Source of the DNA: Mannheimia bovis
Lineage (GTDB): Bacteria; Pseudomonadota; Gammaproteobacteria; Enterobacterales; Pasteurellaceae
NCBI RefSeq assembly: GCF_014541205.1
Contig: NZ_CP061280.1
Location: 946,798 to 1,010,797 of the forward strand
Length of the DNA stretch: 64,000 nt
Direction: 5' to 3'
Position 1 is the first letter of the stretch. Each line of letters starts with the position of its first letter. The translations under genes were made by a program, and so were the position numbers. The notes under the pieces were generated by a model. The model searched no databases. It was not told the origin of the DNA and was given only the letters and a program-made list of their open reading frames with translations. This document shows positions 48,535-57,150 of this stretch, piece by piece.

Positions 48535-49989
48535 TTATTTACTCGGTGCTTGTGAGAGCAAACGAGTTAATAACTTCCAATACGTTTCCACCGCCGGAAT
48601 ATGCACTTTTTCATCTGGCGAGTGGGCGTTGAGAATAGTTGGGCCAATCGACACAAAATCCATATTAGGATAGATTTTATTGATTAAACCGCATTCTAAA
48701 CCTGCGTGAATAACTTTAATTTGAGATTCATAACCTAAAATATCATCGTAAATCGCTTTGGTTAATGGGGTGATTTTAGAATCTGGATTTGGTTCCCAGC
48801 CCGGATAATTGCCGGAAAAATCAACTTCTGCCCCCACAAGGGTAGCTAATGAGCGAATTTTACTGCGAATATCGGCTTTGCCCCCTTCAATTAAAGAACG
48901 AGCGAGAATAGTCGCTTTTACATCGCTCTCTTTGGTACTCAGCACGCCAATGCTTAATGAAGTTTCCACCACATTTTCCACAACATCGCTATTACGCACC
49001 ACACCATTTGGCAGAGCGTTAATGAAGTGAATTACACGTGCGGTACTTGCCGGGTCGAATGCTTGTTCAGGCACGTTAGCTTCTTCAATGAAAAATTGGA
49101 AGTTTGGCTCTGCAATTCTGAGTTCTGTTTTTAATCGCTCGGCAGTTTGGGTTAAACAAGCGGTCAATTTTTCCTTATTTTCTGCAGAAACAATCAGTGT
49201 TGCGTGAGCTTCACGTGGAATAGCGTTACGCACAGAACCACCTTGAACAGCGGAAATTTGAAATTCCACTTCGTTGTAAGCTTCTTCCAAAATACGAGCA
49301 AAAACTTTAATCGCATTTGCTCGAGTTGTGTGGATATCACAACCTGAATGCCCGCCTTGTAAGCCTTTAAGCGTAAAGGTAAGAGCCGCATCTTGCTGAT
49401 GTGGCACTAAAAAAACGGGAAGCGTTATATTCACATTTTCGCCACCAGCACAGCCGATATAAATTTCACCATTTTCTTCGGTATCGGTATTAATCATAAT
49501 ATCGGCAGTCAGCCAGTTCGGGCGTAAACCAATCGCCCCTTCCATTCCCGCTTCTTCCGTCATTGTGAGCAGCACTTCAATGGTTGGGTGAGCTAAATCA
49601 TCACTATCTAACACAGCTAAGCACGAAGCTAAACCAATGCCGTTATCAGCCCCAAGTGTTGTACCTTTCGCTTTCACCCATTCACCGTCAATATAAGGCT
49701 GGATTGGGTCTTTTTTGAAATCGTGAACTGTGCCGGCATTGGCTTGTGGCACCATATCTAAATGAGCTTGTAGGGCAATGACGGCACGATCTTCCATTCC
49801 TGCCGTTGCAGGCTTACGGATTAACACGTTACCAGCTTCATCACGCTCTACAAAGAAATTTTTCGATTTTGCCCAATTTACAATAAATTCAGCCAATTCC
49901 TCTTCGTGATAAGAGGGGTGGGGAATAGCACACACTTTATCAAACCATTGCCAGAGCAGTTGAGGGGCGAGAGTTGAAATTTCAGACAT
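48535..49989 (-). CDS. pepD: Aminoacyl-histidine dipeptidase (peptidase D)
   Basis: A 484-residue cytosolic M20 dinuclear zinc dipeptidase with broad dipeptide specificity. Metal ligands are seen in LQAHLDMV (about 80), [10 protein letters not shown] (about 115) and [11 protein letters not shown] (about 148), with the HAGLECG motif near 460. Length matches E. coli PepD (485). RBS AAAGGAGCTC. The coding sequence contains an uptake signal near 49158. Monocistronic. Confidence 0.95.
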   Translation of the reverse strand: MSEISTLAPQLLWQWFDKVCAIPHPSYHEEELAEFIVNWAKSKNFFVERDEAGNVLIRKPATAGMEDRAVIALQAHLDMVPQANAGTVHDFKKDPIQPYIDGEWVKAKGTTLGADNGIGLASCLAVLDSDDLAHPTIEVLLTMTEEAGMEGAIGLRPNWLTADIMINTDTEENGEIYIGCAGGENVNITLPVFLVPHQQDAALTFTLKGLQGGHSGCDIHTTRANAIKVFARILEEAYNEVEFQISAVQGGSVRNAIPREAHATLIVSAENKEKLTACLTQTAERLKTELRIAEPNFQFFIEEANVPEQAFDPASTARVIHFINALPNGVVRNSDVVENVVETSLSIGVLSTKESDVKATILARSLIEGGKADIRSKIRSLATLVGAEVDFSGNYPGWEPNPDSKITPLTKAIYDDILGYESQIKVIHAGLECGLINKIYPNMDFVSIGPTILNAHSPDEKVHIPAVETYWKLLTRLLSQAPSK

Positions 49990-50118
49990 AATGAGCTCCT
50001 TTTGTAAAAAATTGAGAAAAAATCACCGCTTGTATTTAAGCTGGATAGCTATCTCTACCATTGTAGAATAATTTGAGATGAATTTAATAAAAAAATCTTA
50101 AAAAAGTGAAAAAAGAAC

Positions 50119-50149
50119 TTGATGACTGGTTGTTTTTTTTTTGTACAAT
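50119..50149 (+). promoter_or_regulatory. Probable promoter with a T10 spacer tract
   Basis: TTGATG (50119-50124) and TACAAT (50144-50149) are separated by 19 bp that include ten consecutive T (50133-50142). Length change of this tract by slippage would reset the -35/-10 spacing. A dyad TGTGTTT/AAACACA (50155-50169) follows. The downstream gene is a surface lipoprotein. Confidence 0.5.
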
Positions 50150-50203
50150 CTGCATGTGTTTTAAACACAAAAATCATCTTTTATCTTACAAAAGGAACAT
50201 TCT

Positions 50204-51505
50204 ATGTCTATCAAAAAAGTAACATTAGCAAGTTTGATTTTATTGAGTTTAACGGCTTGTGGTAGTGGCGGCTCCGGTGGCAACTCAAACAATGCAACAA
50301 AACCGAATGCTAAACCGCAAACCACTCAACAGCAAGTTGATAAAGCCGCTGCCGAAAAAGCGGCGAAAGAAAAAGCAGCGAAAGAAAAAGCAGCGAAAGA
50401 AAAAGCAGCGAAAGGGAAAGCGGAAGCAGAGCGTTTAGCGGCAGAAAAAGCAGCGAAAGAGAAAGCGGAAGCAGAGCGTTTAGCGGCAGAAAAAGCAGCG
50501 AAAGAGAAAGCGGAAGCAGAGCGTTTAGCGGCAGAAAAAGCAGCGAAAGAGAAAGCAGAAGCGGAACGTTTAGCAGCAGAAAAAGCAGCGAAAGAGAAAG
50601 CGGAAGCAGAGCGTTTAGCGGCAGAAAAAGCAGCGAAAGAGAAAGCGGAAGCAGAGCGTTTAGCGGCAGAAAAAGCAGCGAAAGAGAAAGCAGAAGCGGA
50701 GCGTTTAGCGGCAGAGAAAGCAGAGCAAGAACGTCAAGCGAAAATTGCTCAATTAAAACCTATTGCGGTAGAAGCTGGATTAGATGAGGGGACAGCAGAG
50801 AGTTTAGCTGATCAGAATTTATCAAAAACGCCTGATGAATTTAAGAAAATTGCTGAAGATTATAAATTACAACTTGATATTGCACAGGCTAAAGGTATTT
50901 CAAATGGAACATATCCTGTTGGTTTAATTACCAATATTAGTGGTAGCGGATTATCAAGTGTAGAGACTATAAATGCATTAACAAAAGCAGATAGACCTCA
51001 TAAAATGGTATATAATCAGCCGTATTCCGTTGTCATTGCTGATTATTCAGGGTATGTGGCTTATAACAATCAAACAGGAAAAATTTTCTCAGATGATCGC
51101 ATATCATCTATTCATGTAAGAGGTTTAAAAACAGCTGAAGAAGCAATTCCAAATGAAGGTACCGCAACCTATTCAGGAAAAGCGTTCAATGGTACTATTA
51201 GATCTGATTATGATTGGGAGACAGGTTTCACAGATAAAGTAATTGAAGGTAAAGTTACCTATAATGTTGATTTCAATAATCGTATAGGTTCAGGTGAAAT
51301 TACAGGGCTAGGAGATGATGTTATCTTAGAACAAGGTGCAATTTCCGGTACTGGTATTACTTCTTCAGCAAGACAAAGCTATCGTTCAGGGCAATACTCA
51401 CTTGATTTCTACGGTCCGGAAGCTCAAGAAATTGGTGGAAAAGTAATTTTAGAAGGTAAAGATACGATTGGTTTCGGTGGCACTCGTGGCGATATCCAAA
51501 AATAA
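50204..51505 (+). CDS. Slam-dependent surface lipoprotein with repeat stalk
   Basis: A 433-residue lipoprotein: signal peptide with lipobox LTAC (Cys19), a Gly/Ser linker (GSGGSGG) like that of TbpB-type surface lipoproteins, then an Ala/Lys/Glu coiled-coil stalk (about 45-180) made of 15-residue repeats [15 protein letters not shown]. The C-terminal 200 residues end in an eight-strand-barrel-like domain ([55 protein letters not shown]) as in Slam substrates such as TbpB and factor-H-binding protein. Direct neighbour of a Slam gene, so export to the cell surface is expected. Ligand unknown. RBS AAAGGAAC. Confidence 0.85.
   Translation: MSIKKVTLASLILLSLTACGSGGSGGNSNNATKPNAKPQTTQQQVDKAAAEKAAKEKAAKEKAAKEKAAKGKAEAERLAAEKAAKEKAEAERLAAEKAAKEKAEAERLAAEKAAKEKAEAERLAAEKAAKEKAEAERLAAEKAAKEKAEAERLAAEKAAKEKAEAERLAAEKAEQERQAKIAQLKPIAVEAGLDEGTAESLADQNLSKTPDEFKKIAEDYKLQLDIAQAKGISNGTYPVGLITNISGSGLSSVETINALTKADRPHKMVYNQPYSVVIADYSGYVAYNNQTGKIFSDDRISSIHVRGLKTAEEAIPNEGTATYSGKAFNGTIRSDYDWETGFTDKVIEGKVTYNVDFNNRIGSGEITGLGDDVILEQGAISGTGITSSARQSYRSGQYSLDFYGPEAQEIGGKVILEGKDTIGFGGTRGDIQK
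50420..50721 (+). repeat. 45-bp tandem repeats in the surface lipoprotein
   Basis: Six full 45-bp units start at 50420, 50465, 50510, 50555, 50600 and 50645, with a partial seventh at 50690. Each encodes [15 protein letters not shown] with a few synonymous changes. Preceded by shorter KAAKE repeats. Unit length is a multiple of three, so copy-number change keeps frame. Confidence 0.95.
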
Positions 51506-51520
51506 TCTTTTCTGACGTTC

Positions 51521-51554
51521 AATGCCGTTTAAGCCAAATTAAACGGCATTTTTG
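51521..51554 (+). terminator. Terminator after the surface lipoprotein
   Basis: AATGCCGTTTAA (51521-51532) pairs with TTAAACGGCATT (51539-51550), then TTTG. Two further hairpins follow before Slam: CCTAGCACGCT/AGCGTACTAGG (51561-51583) and GAGTGGC/GCCACTC (51596-51612). Confidence 0.8.
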
Positions 51555-51628
51555 TTAATACCTAGCACGCTAAGCGTACTAGGTTAAGCATAATTGAGTG
51601 GCTCTGCCACTCTGTTTAATCTGATACT

Positions 51629-53038
51629 ATGAAAAAATATCCCCTTTTATTTTCGCTTTTTAGCCCTGTTGTATGGGCGGAAACCGTGATTGAGCACAAC
51701 ACAGATCCCGTTTCTTTTGAACGCCATTCACAAGCGGTCAAATTTGAGCAAAATTTTGTAAAAAAATCGCAAAAAACGACCGCTTATCAAGCTGAATATT
51801 CATTCAATCAGACTGTTGAACAGCAAATTAATCAAGCAATTTTGAGCCAAAATTGGGAAAACTTAGCACCGCTTTTAAGCCATTATCAGCAAATGCCCAA
51901 TGTTGATCCTTTACTTTGGCATTACGCCAAAGCGGCACTTGCCTATGCGAAAAAAGATCATTATTCAGCCATTTTTCACTACCGCCAATTACTCGCCCAA
52001 AATCCCAATTTGGTTTATCCACGTTTTGATTTAGCCTTAGTTTTGGCAGAAGATCAGCAATTTCGTGAGGCGGAGCGTGAATTTAGCCATATTCAAGCCA
52101 ATTTACCGCCCGATTTAGGCAAAATTGTGGCGACTACTCAAATGCAAATTGCAGAAAATGAGCGTTGGCAGCCTGATTTTTATCTGCAATATACCCAAAC
52201 CAATAATGTGAATAATGCGTCATCTTCGCCGATTGTGAACGTAAATGGGCGGATTTTCCGTAAAAGTGAGGAGAGCTTACCACAATCAGCCAAAGGCATT
52301 CGCTATGGCTTCGGGTTAAACAAATTGCAGAATTTGCGTGGTAATCACTTTGTGGGAGTAGGGCTAAATTATAGCAGTATTTATTATTGGGATAATCAAG
52401 ATTACCGTGAGCAATCTCTTTCTATTTCGCCAAGTTATAGTTACCGTACGGCTCGTTATCGTTTGAGCTTTTCGCCGTTTATTGAGCAGAATTGGTTGGG
52501 AAGTAGCCGTTATAATTACCAATTTGGAGCAACGGTAAGTGGTTTTCGTTATCTCAATTCGCAATGGTTGATGTCAGGTAGTTTTACCCATTTACAAAAA
52601 CGCTATTTTGATGAGCTAACGGCAAGCCGTTATAACAGTTATCAGCACCAAATCAGTGGAGGATTACAGTGGCAAGCGGTCAAAAATTGGCGATTTTTTG
52701 CAAATTTAGACGGTAGTCGTGAAATCGCTCGTGAGAAAGCTCAAACGTCAAATAAGTGGTTAGCAAGAGTTGGGGCGGTTTATCAAGGCGAAAAATGGGC
52801 AACTCAAGCAAGTTTAGGCTTTGGGAAACGCTATTTTGCCGATAAGCACTATTTATTTGGCTATAAACGGCAAGATAAGGAATATCAAGTTAATCTTGCG
52901 GTTTGGAATCGCAGTTGGCATTGGCAAGGCATTGTGCCAAAGTTGAATTTCCGTTATCAAAAAATCGATAGTAATATTGCCGATTTTTACTCTCGACAAA
53001 ATAAAGAACTGTTTTTTACGTTAGAGAAGCTATTTTAG
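51629..53038 (+). CDS. Slam: surface lipoprotein assembly modulator
   Basis: A 469-residue outer-membrane protein. Signal peptide (ends VVWA), then a periplasmic helical TPR-like domain (about 60-175; LLWHYAKAALAYAKKDHYSA, NPNLVYPRFDLALVLAEDQQ), then a beta-barrel (about 185-469, DUF560-type) ending in a terminal Phe (FFTLEKLF). Slam proteins move specific lipoproteins across the outer membrane (type XI secretion). It lies 123 bp downstream of its likely substrate gene, separated by a terminator. An inverted uptake-signal pair is encoded within residues 34-53 (SQAVKFEQ to KTTAY). No strong SD before ATG 51629. Confidence 0.9.
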   Translation: MKKYPLLFSLFSPVVWAETVIEHNTDPVSFERHSQAVKFEQNFVKKSQKTTAYQAEYSFNQTVEQQINQAILSQNWENLAPLLSHYQQMPNVDPLLWHYAKAALAYAKKDHYSAIFHYRQLLAQNPNLVYPRFDLALVLAEDQQFREAEREFSHIQANLPPDLGKIVATTQMQIAENERWQPDFYLQYTQTNNVNNASSSPIVNVNGRIFRKSEESLPQSAKGIRYGFGLNKLQNLRGNHFVGVGLNYSSIYYWDNQDYREQSLSISPSYSYRTARYRLSFSPFIEQNWLGSSRYNYQFGATVSGFRYLNSQWLMSGSFTHLQKRYFDELTASRYNSYQHQISGGLQWQAVKNWRFFANLDGSREIAREKAQTSNKWLARVGAVYQGEKWATQASLGFGKRYFADKHYLFGYKRQDKEYQVNLAVWNRSWHWQGIVPKLNFRYQKIDSNIADFYSRQNKELFFTLEKLF

Positions 53039-53184
53039 TGCTGATTTTTTGCACTACGCATACGGTTGCGTAATAAGTTGTATAAAAAAATGAATGAAAT
53101 GATGGCGAAAAAACCATTTTCAGGTTATTCTAGTGCAATTTTTTTATATCGGGGTGAGCCCCAATTTTATATTAGGTTGTTTCT

Positions 53185-53658
53185 ATGAGCGAAAAATACA
53201 CAAACGAAAAATATGTGGTAACGTGGGATATGTTCCATATGCACGCCCGTAAGTTGGCAGAAAATTTATTACCCGCTTCTCAGTGGAAAGGGATTATTGC
53301 AGTAAGTCGTGGCGGTTTATTCCCTGCTGCTGTTTTAGCACGTGAGTTGGGTATTCGCCACGTAGAAACAGTGTGTATCGCAAGCTACGATCACGATAAT
53401 CAAGGTGAATTAAAAGTATTACACGCAGCTGAAACTGATGGAGAAGGTTTTATTGTGGTAGATGATTTGGTGGATACCGGCAATACCGCAAAAGAAATTC
53501 GCAGAATGTACCCGAAAGCACGTTTTGTAACCGTATTTGCTAAACCACAAGGTGCTCCATTAGTTGATGATTATATCATCGACATTCCACAAGAAACCTG
53601 GATTGAGCAGCCTTGGGATTTAGGTATTACCTTTGTTCCGCCTTTGGCTCGTAAGTAA
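53185..53658 (+). CDS. gpt: Xanthine-guanine phosphoribosyltransferase
   Basis: A 157-residue purine salvage enzyme converting guanine, xanthine and hypoxanthine to nucleotides. PRPP-binding loop [15 protein letters not shown] near residues 91-105; [20 protein letters not shown] near 40-59. Length equals that of E. coli Gpt (152) plus a few residues. Monocistronic; terminator follows. No PurR box is seen upstream. Confidence 0.95.
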   Translation: MSEKYTNEKYVVTWDMFHMHARKLAENLLPASQWKGIIAVSRGGLFPAAVLARELGIRHVETVCIASYDHDNQGELKVLHAAETDGEGFIVVDDLVDTGNTAKEIRRMYPKARFVTVFAKPQGAPLVDDYIIDIPQETWIEQPWDLGITFVPPLARK

Positions 53659-53666
53659 TTTTGTGT

Positions 53667-53691
53667 AATGGACAATGAAAATTGTCCATTA
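53667..53691 (+). terminator. gpt terminator
   Basis: TAATGGACAAT, GAAA loop, ATTGTCCATTA then TTTTTA. Confidence 0.88.
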
Positions 53692-53720
53692 TTTTTATCT
53701 GTTTTAAATTGATTAAGAAA

Positions 53721-54344
53721 ATGAGTTTAGGTCATCTTTATATTATTTCAGCACCAAGTGGTGCAGGTAAATCGTCGTTAATTAATGCATTATTAGCTGA
53801 TTTGCCACGTTCTGAAGTCCAACTTTCTGTTTCTCACACAACCCGTAATCCACGCCCAGCTGAACAAGATGGCGTGCATTATTACTTTACCAACCACGAA
53901 GAATTTAAGCGTTTAATTGAGCAAGAGCATTTTTTGGAATGGGCGGAAGTGTTCGGTAATTACTATGGCACATCGCTACCAATGATTGAACGCAGCCTTG
54001 AGCAAGGGATTGATGTGTTCCTTGATATTGATTGGCAGGGTGCAAGACAAATTCGGGACAAAGTGGCAAATGTGAAAACAATCTTTATTTTGCCACCGTC
54101 AAAAGCAGAGCTCGAAAAACGCTTAATCGGAAGAGGGCAAGATTCAGCAGAAACTATTGCGAAACGTATGGCGGAAGCGGTTTCTGAAATGAGCCATTAT
54201 GATGAGTTTGATTATGTAATTATCAATGATAACTTTGAGCAAGCACTTTCCGAACTAAAAGCGATTTTAGTGGCAGAACGTGTCAGTTTAAATAGCCAGA
54301 AAATTCGTCATACCAATCTGATTAGTGAACTATTAGCTAACTAA
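53721..54344 (+). CDS. gmk: Guanylate kinase
   Basis: A 207-residue kinase making GDP from GMP. P-loop [16 protein letters not shown] at the N-terminus, [22 protein letters not shown]-binding motif near 37-55, and [11 protein letters not shown] near 100. ATG 53721 is preferred over an in-frame ATG at 53682, as it gives exactly the E. coli length and the upstream stretch lies in the gpt terminator region. The SD is weak (AAGAAA). It follows gpt, so both act in guanine nucleotide supply. Confidence 0.95.
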   Translation: MSLGHLYIISAPSGAGKSSLINALLADLPRSEVQLSVSHTTRNPRPAEQDGVHYYFTNHEEFKRLIEQEHFLEWAEVFGNYYGTSLPMIERSLEQGIDVFLDIDWQGARQIRDKVANVKTIFILPPSKAELEKRLIGRGQDSAETIAKRMAEAVSEMSHYDEFDYVIINDNFEQALSELKAILVAERVSLNSQKIRHTNLISELLAN

Positions 54345-54362
54345 ATGAACAAGCGTTCATTT
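54343..54362 (+). promoter_or_regulatory. TetR-type operator upstream of the TolC-like gene
   Basis: AAATGAAC (54343-54350), spacer AAGC, GTTCATTT (54355-54362): a perfect 8-4-8 dyad with the TGAAC/GTTCA arms common to TetR-family efflux repressors. It overlaps the gmk stop and lies upstream of a possible TGGAAA-17 bp-TAGAAT promoter (54367-54395). No TetR gene is adjacent. Confidence 0.5.
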
Positions 54363-54386
54363 TAGCTGGAAAGAAACGTAGTTTTT

Positions 54387-54418
54387 GGGTAGAATACGCC
54401 GGTTTTCTACCCAAATTT
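54387..54418 (+). terminator. Hairpin before the TolC-like gene
   Basis: GGGTAGAA (54387-54394) and TTCTACCC (54405-54412) followed by AAATTTTTTC. It may terminate gmk or act in the leader of the next gene. Confidence 0.5.
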
Positions 54419-54455
54419 TTTCACAAAATTATTTTATCCCAAATAAGGACATAGA

Positions 54456-55853
54456 ATGAAACTCTCAAAATTAGCCTTTTCTGTAGTGTTAGCTTTAACA
54501 GTAACGGCTTGTACCACCGGAAATATGAGCAATGATGGTTCTTTGCAAAAAGCACAAGCAACTTATCAAAGCTATGATGAAATCACAAAACAATATCAAA
54601 TTAATGAACAATGGTGGCAAGGTTATAGTGATGTGGAATTAAACCGTGTTGTTGATTTAGCGATTAAAAACAATCTTGATTTAGCGAAAAGCGGCATTGC
54701 AGTAAATAAAGCACTTTATAACGCTAATTTAGTTGGGGCTAATTTAGTTCCAACCTTTAGTGGTTCTGGTTCAGCTTCAGCCGCAAAAGGGTTAGGCTCT
54801 GCTTCTTCTAATAATATTTCAACAGGGGTTTCAACCACTGCGGCTCAAGCAGCATTCAATTTAAGCTATACCCTTGATTTATGGCAGCGTTTAGCCGATA
54901 CCGCAAGTGCCGCAGAATGGGCTCACAAAGCAACAGTCGAAGATTTAAAAGCGACCCGTTTATCTATCATCAACTCAGTGGTAACCACTTATTATCAATT
55001 AGCTTATTACCGTGATGCTATTCGTATTACGGAAGAAAGCATCAAAAACTATGAGCAAATCAGCCGTATTTTAACGAACAAGATGAATGCAGGAGCAATT
55101 GACCGTTTAGCGGTAGATCAAGCACAGCAAGCAGTTTTAACTGCTCGCAATAAAGTGATTGAATTACGCACTATGCAAAAAACAGCAGAGCAGATGTTAC
55201 GCAATTTGCTAAATGTTCACCCAAATACACCGCTTAATATTCGCTATCCAAATATTATGAATGTGAAATTACAAGGTGTAGATTTAAATGTGCCTGTATC
55301 AGCGATTGCGAATCGCCCTGATGTAGTGGGTTCGTTACAGCGTTTACAAAGTGCGTTTAAATCTTTAACGGCAACGGAGAAAAGCTGGTTCCCAACTTTA
55401 ACTATTGGTGGTTCTATTACAGGTAGTGCTACAAATGTGGGAAATATTGCAGATAACCCGGTTGGCAATGCGTTAATTAAACTGGATTTACCCTTCTTAG
55501 ATTGGAATCGTGTGAAAAATAACGTAAAAATTTCAGAAGCGGATTATGTAACGGCTCGTTTAAATTATGAGCAAAAAATCACTTCGGCATTAAATGAAAT
55601 TGACCGTTATTATTATGGCTATACGCAATCAAGAAGCTCGTTAAATGTGCTACAAGATGCGTATAATCAAGATAAACGCATCAGTACATACTACAAAAAC
55701 CGCTATGAACAAGGTGTTTCAGAATTCCGTGAATGGATTGCCGCAATGAACACCGAGCGTAATTCCCAACTTGCCATTTTAAATGCCAAGTACGCCATCT
55801 TAGCGAATGAAAATGCGGTGTACCAAGCAATGGCAGGTAAATATAGAAGGTAG
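54456..55853 (+). CDS. TolC-family outer-membrane efflux lipoprotein
   Basis: A 465-residue outer-membrane factor with lipobox VTAC (Cys19). Two repeats of the OEP fold are evident (WWQGYSDVELNRVVDLAIKN, SYTLDLWQRLADTASAAEWA; LDLPFLDWNRVKNNVKISEA, YEQGVSEFREWIAAMNTERN). It would form a trimeric channel for RND or ABC pumps. It resembles the TdeA/HI1462-type TolC substitute of Pasteurellaceae, judged by eye only. No pump gene is adjacent. RBS AAGGACATAG. A TetR-type dyad upstream suggests drug-responsive control. Confidence 0.85.
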   Translation: MKLSKLAFSVVLALTVTACTTGNMSNDGSLQKAQATYQSYDEITKQYQINEQWWQGYSDVELNRVVDLAIKNNLDLAKSGIAVNKALYNANLVGANLVPTFSGSGSASAAKGLGSASSNNISTGVSTTAAQAAFNLSYTLDLWQRLADTASAAEWAHKATVEDLKATRLSIINSVVTTYYQLAYYRDAIRITEESIKNYEQISRILTNKMNAGAIDRLAVDQAQQAVLTARNKVIELRTMQKTAEQMLRNLLNVHPNTPLNIRYPNIMNVKLQGVDLNVPVSAIANRPDVVGSLQRLQSAFKSLTATEKSWFPTLTIGGSITGSATNVGNIADNPVGNALIKLDLPFLDWNRVKNNVKISEADYVTARLNYEQKITSALNEIDRYYYGYTQSRSSLNVLQDAYNQDKRISTYYKNRYEQGVSEFREWIAAMNTERNSQLAILNAKYAILANENAVYQAMAGKYRR

Positions 55854-55870
55854 ATAAGACAACGTCAGAT

Positions 55871-55910
55871 AAAAAAGAGTTAATATTTCACATATTAACT
55901 CTTTTTTATT
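55871..55910. terminator. Bidirectional terminator, TolC-like/amidohydrolase
   Basis: AAAAAAGAGTTAATAT, TTCAC, ATATTAACTCTTTTTT: a perfect 16-bp stem between convergent genes. Confidence 0.92.
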
Positions 55911-55932
55911 AAATAAATAATGAAGTAGTTAA

Positions 55933-56916
55933 CTATAAGCCCAGCACTTTTCGCCCATTGAGACTAGCAATATTTGCCATCTCTTCCAAGTTAGTGAAAC
56001 GGCAGCCCGCAGAGAGTAGGCTTAGCTCTTGCCACATATCGCCTTCGCATAGTGGCACCATATAGTCGCAGATGTTATCTGTCCCCACCGCCACTGTGAT
56101 GCCTTCAGGAATAAGCTCATCAGCAGGGGTTAAGGCGTTATGGAAAGGTTGTAAATCTTCTTTACGACCACTATCAATCCACGCCATTGGGCAAGCGATT
56201 ACCATCATTTGGCTATCACGCATTTTTTGATATAACATTTTGCGGTAATCTTTAGGGTGAGAGCCAATGGAGATGCCGTGAATAGCGACAACACGCCCTT
56301 GCATTCCGTGTTCAACTGATTTATCACAGAGTTGCTCGGTTTCTTTTTCTTTTGGTGAGTTAAATTGATCGACGTGAACGTGCAACATTTTACCTTGTGA
56401 TTTGGCAGTTTCCATTAAAATATCCATTGCTTCTAAGCCTTTGCCATAATCTAACTCATCACGGTAAGGCAAGCCACCGATGATATCCACCATTTCAGAT
56501 CCAATATCAAACCACTTTTTCGCCGTTGGCTCAATCACACCTTTTAAGGTTTGGTTAGCAAATTTTAAGATAATATCGTTTTTATACACTTCACGGGCTC
56601 TGTGAGCGGCGATAATCGCTCTGTCTTCACATACCTGATCGATATCTACAAAAGTGCCGAATGCGGTTACCCCTTGTGAAATCATCAACTCAATGGCTTG
56701 AGAGAAGCGGCGGTAGTAATCTTCTACGCTTGAATTGCGTTTAACTTCATCTACCAAGTCCCATTTTTGTTGTAGATTCGCATTTTGATAAACAGTGATT
56801 TTCTCCGGTGTCATTGTAAATGCTCGATCTGCGTGAGCGTGAGCATTTACCCAGCCGCCTTTTTTAATGATTTCATCACGAATATGACCTTTTAGGGTAC
56901 GAATCAACTGGCTCAT
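55933..56916 (-). CDS. Cytosine-deaminase-like amidohydrolase
   Basis: A 327-residue TIM-barrel amidohydrolase. Metal ligands: HAHAD near 25-29, HVHVDQ near 200, HGISIG near 230 and the catalytic Asp in GTDNICD near 290. These fit the CodA/ATZ-type deaminase group. The protein is shorter than E. coli CodA (427) and the substrate is unknown. It is expressed from a strong promoter carrying a PurR box, with a 150-nt leader containing a short ORF and a terminator, and it diverges from the TPP-controlled thiB gene. This context suggests purine, pyrimidine or thiamine-pyrimidine salvage; that is inference. RBS AGAGGAAAATA. Confidence 0.8.
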   Translation of the reverse strand: MSQLIRTLKGHIRDEIIKKGGWVNAHAHADRAFTMTPEKITVYQNANLQQKWDLVDEVKRNSSVEDYYRRFSQAIELMISQGVTAFGTFVDIDQVCEDRAIIAAHRAREVYKNDIILKFANQTLKGVIEPTAKKWFDIGSEMVDIIGGLPYRDELDYGKGLEAMDILMETAKSQGKMLHVHVDQFNSPKEKETEQLCDKSVEHGMQGRVVAIHGISIGSHPKDYRKMLYQKMRDSQMMVIACPMAWIDSGRKEDLQPFHNALTPADELIPEGITVAVGTDNICDYMVPLCEGDMWQELSLLSAGCRFTNLEEMANIASLNGRKVLGL

Positions 56917-56967
56917 TTGTTATTTTCCTCTTTAACACTCTTGCAAATTTAAGTCTGTAAAAATAAT

Positions 56968-57011
56968 AAAAAAACAGCTACGCATCAGAAAACGATGCGT
57001 AGCTGTTTTTT
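56968..57011 (-). terminator. Leader terminator (attenuator) of the amidohydrolase
   Basis: ACAGCTACGCATC (56974-56986) pairs perfectly with GATGCGTAGCTGT (56994-57006), loop of 7, with U7 on the minus strand (56974-56968). It lies inside the amidohydrolase leader, 52 bp before the start codon, so transcription must read through it. Confidence 0.8.
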
Positions 57012-57044
57012 AGAATTTGGTTTAAGGGATTTTATCTGTTTCAT
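56985..57044 (-). CDS. Possible 19-residue leader peptide
   Basis: ATG at 57044 opens MKQIKSLKPNSKKQLRIVF and stops at TGA 56987-56985, inside the terminator hairpin. AAGGAA lies 7 bp upstream of the ATG and is held in a small hairpin, CTAGTCC/GGAACTAG (57066-57047). The peptide is Lys-rich, with no run of one codon typical of amino-acid attenuators. Translation reaching the stop would place a ribosome over the terminator stem. Coding is inferred only from position and SD. Confidence 0.4.
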   Translation of the reverse strand: MKQIKSLKPNSKKQLRIVF

Positions 57045-57072
57045 TTCTAGTTCCTTGTTGGACTAGGGCGAT

Positions 57073-57111
57073 AGTATAATGATTTTTTGGTGAAATGGCA
57101 AACGTTTGCGA
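57073..57111 (-). promoter_or_regulatory. Amidohydrolase promoter with PurR-type operator
   Basis: On the minus strand TTGCCA (57101-57096), 17 bp, TATACT (57078-57073). The PurR-type palindrome core GCAAACGTTTGC (57098-57109) overlaps the -35. 13 of 16 consensus positions match. Confidence 0.7.
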
Positions 57112-57114
57112 ATG

Positions 57115-57143
57115 TTGAAATTCAGTCATAAACTTTTTAAAAT
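57115..57143 (+). promoter_or_regulatory. thiB promoter
   Basis: TTGAAA (57115-57120), 17-bp spacer, TAAAAT (57138-57143), with a start near 57150, right at the 5' edge of the riboswitch. The PurR-type box ends 4 bp upstream. Confidence 0.65.
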
Positions 57144-57150
57144 AAAGTGT

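Noticed and set aside
50204..51505. TolA-like protein reading of the Ala/Lys/Glu-rich lipoprotein
   Set aside because: TolA is a membrane-anchored protein with a different C-terminal domain; here there is a lipobox, Gly linker, barrel-like end and a Slam neighbour.
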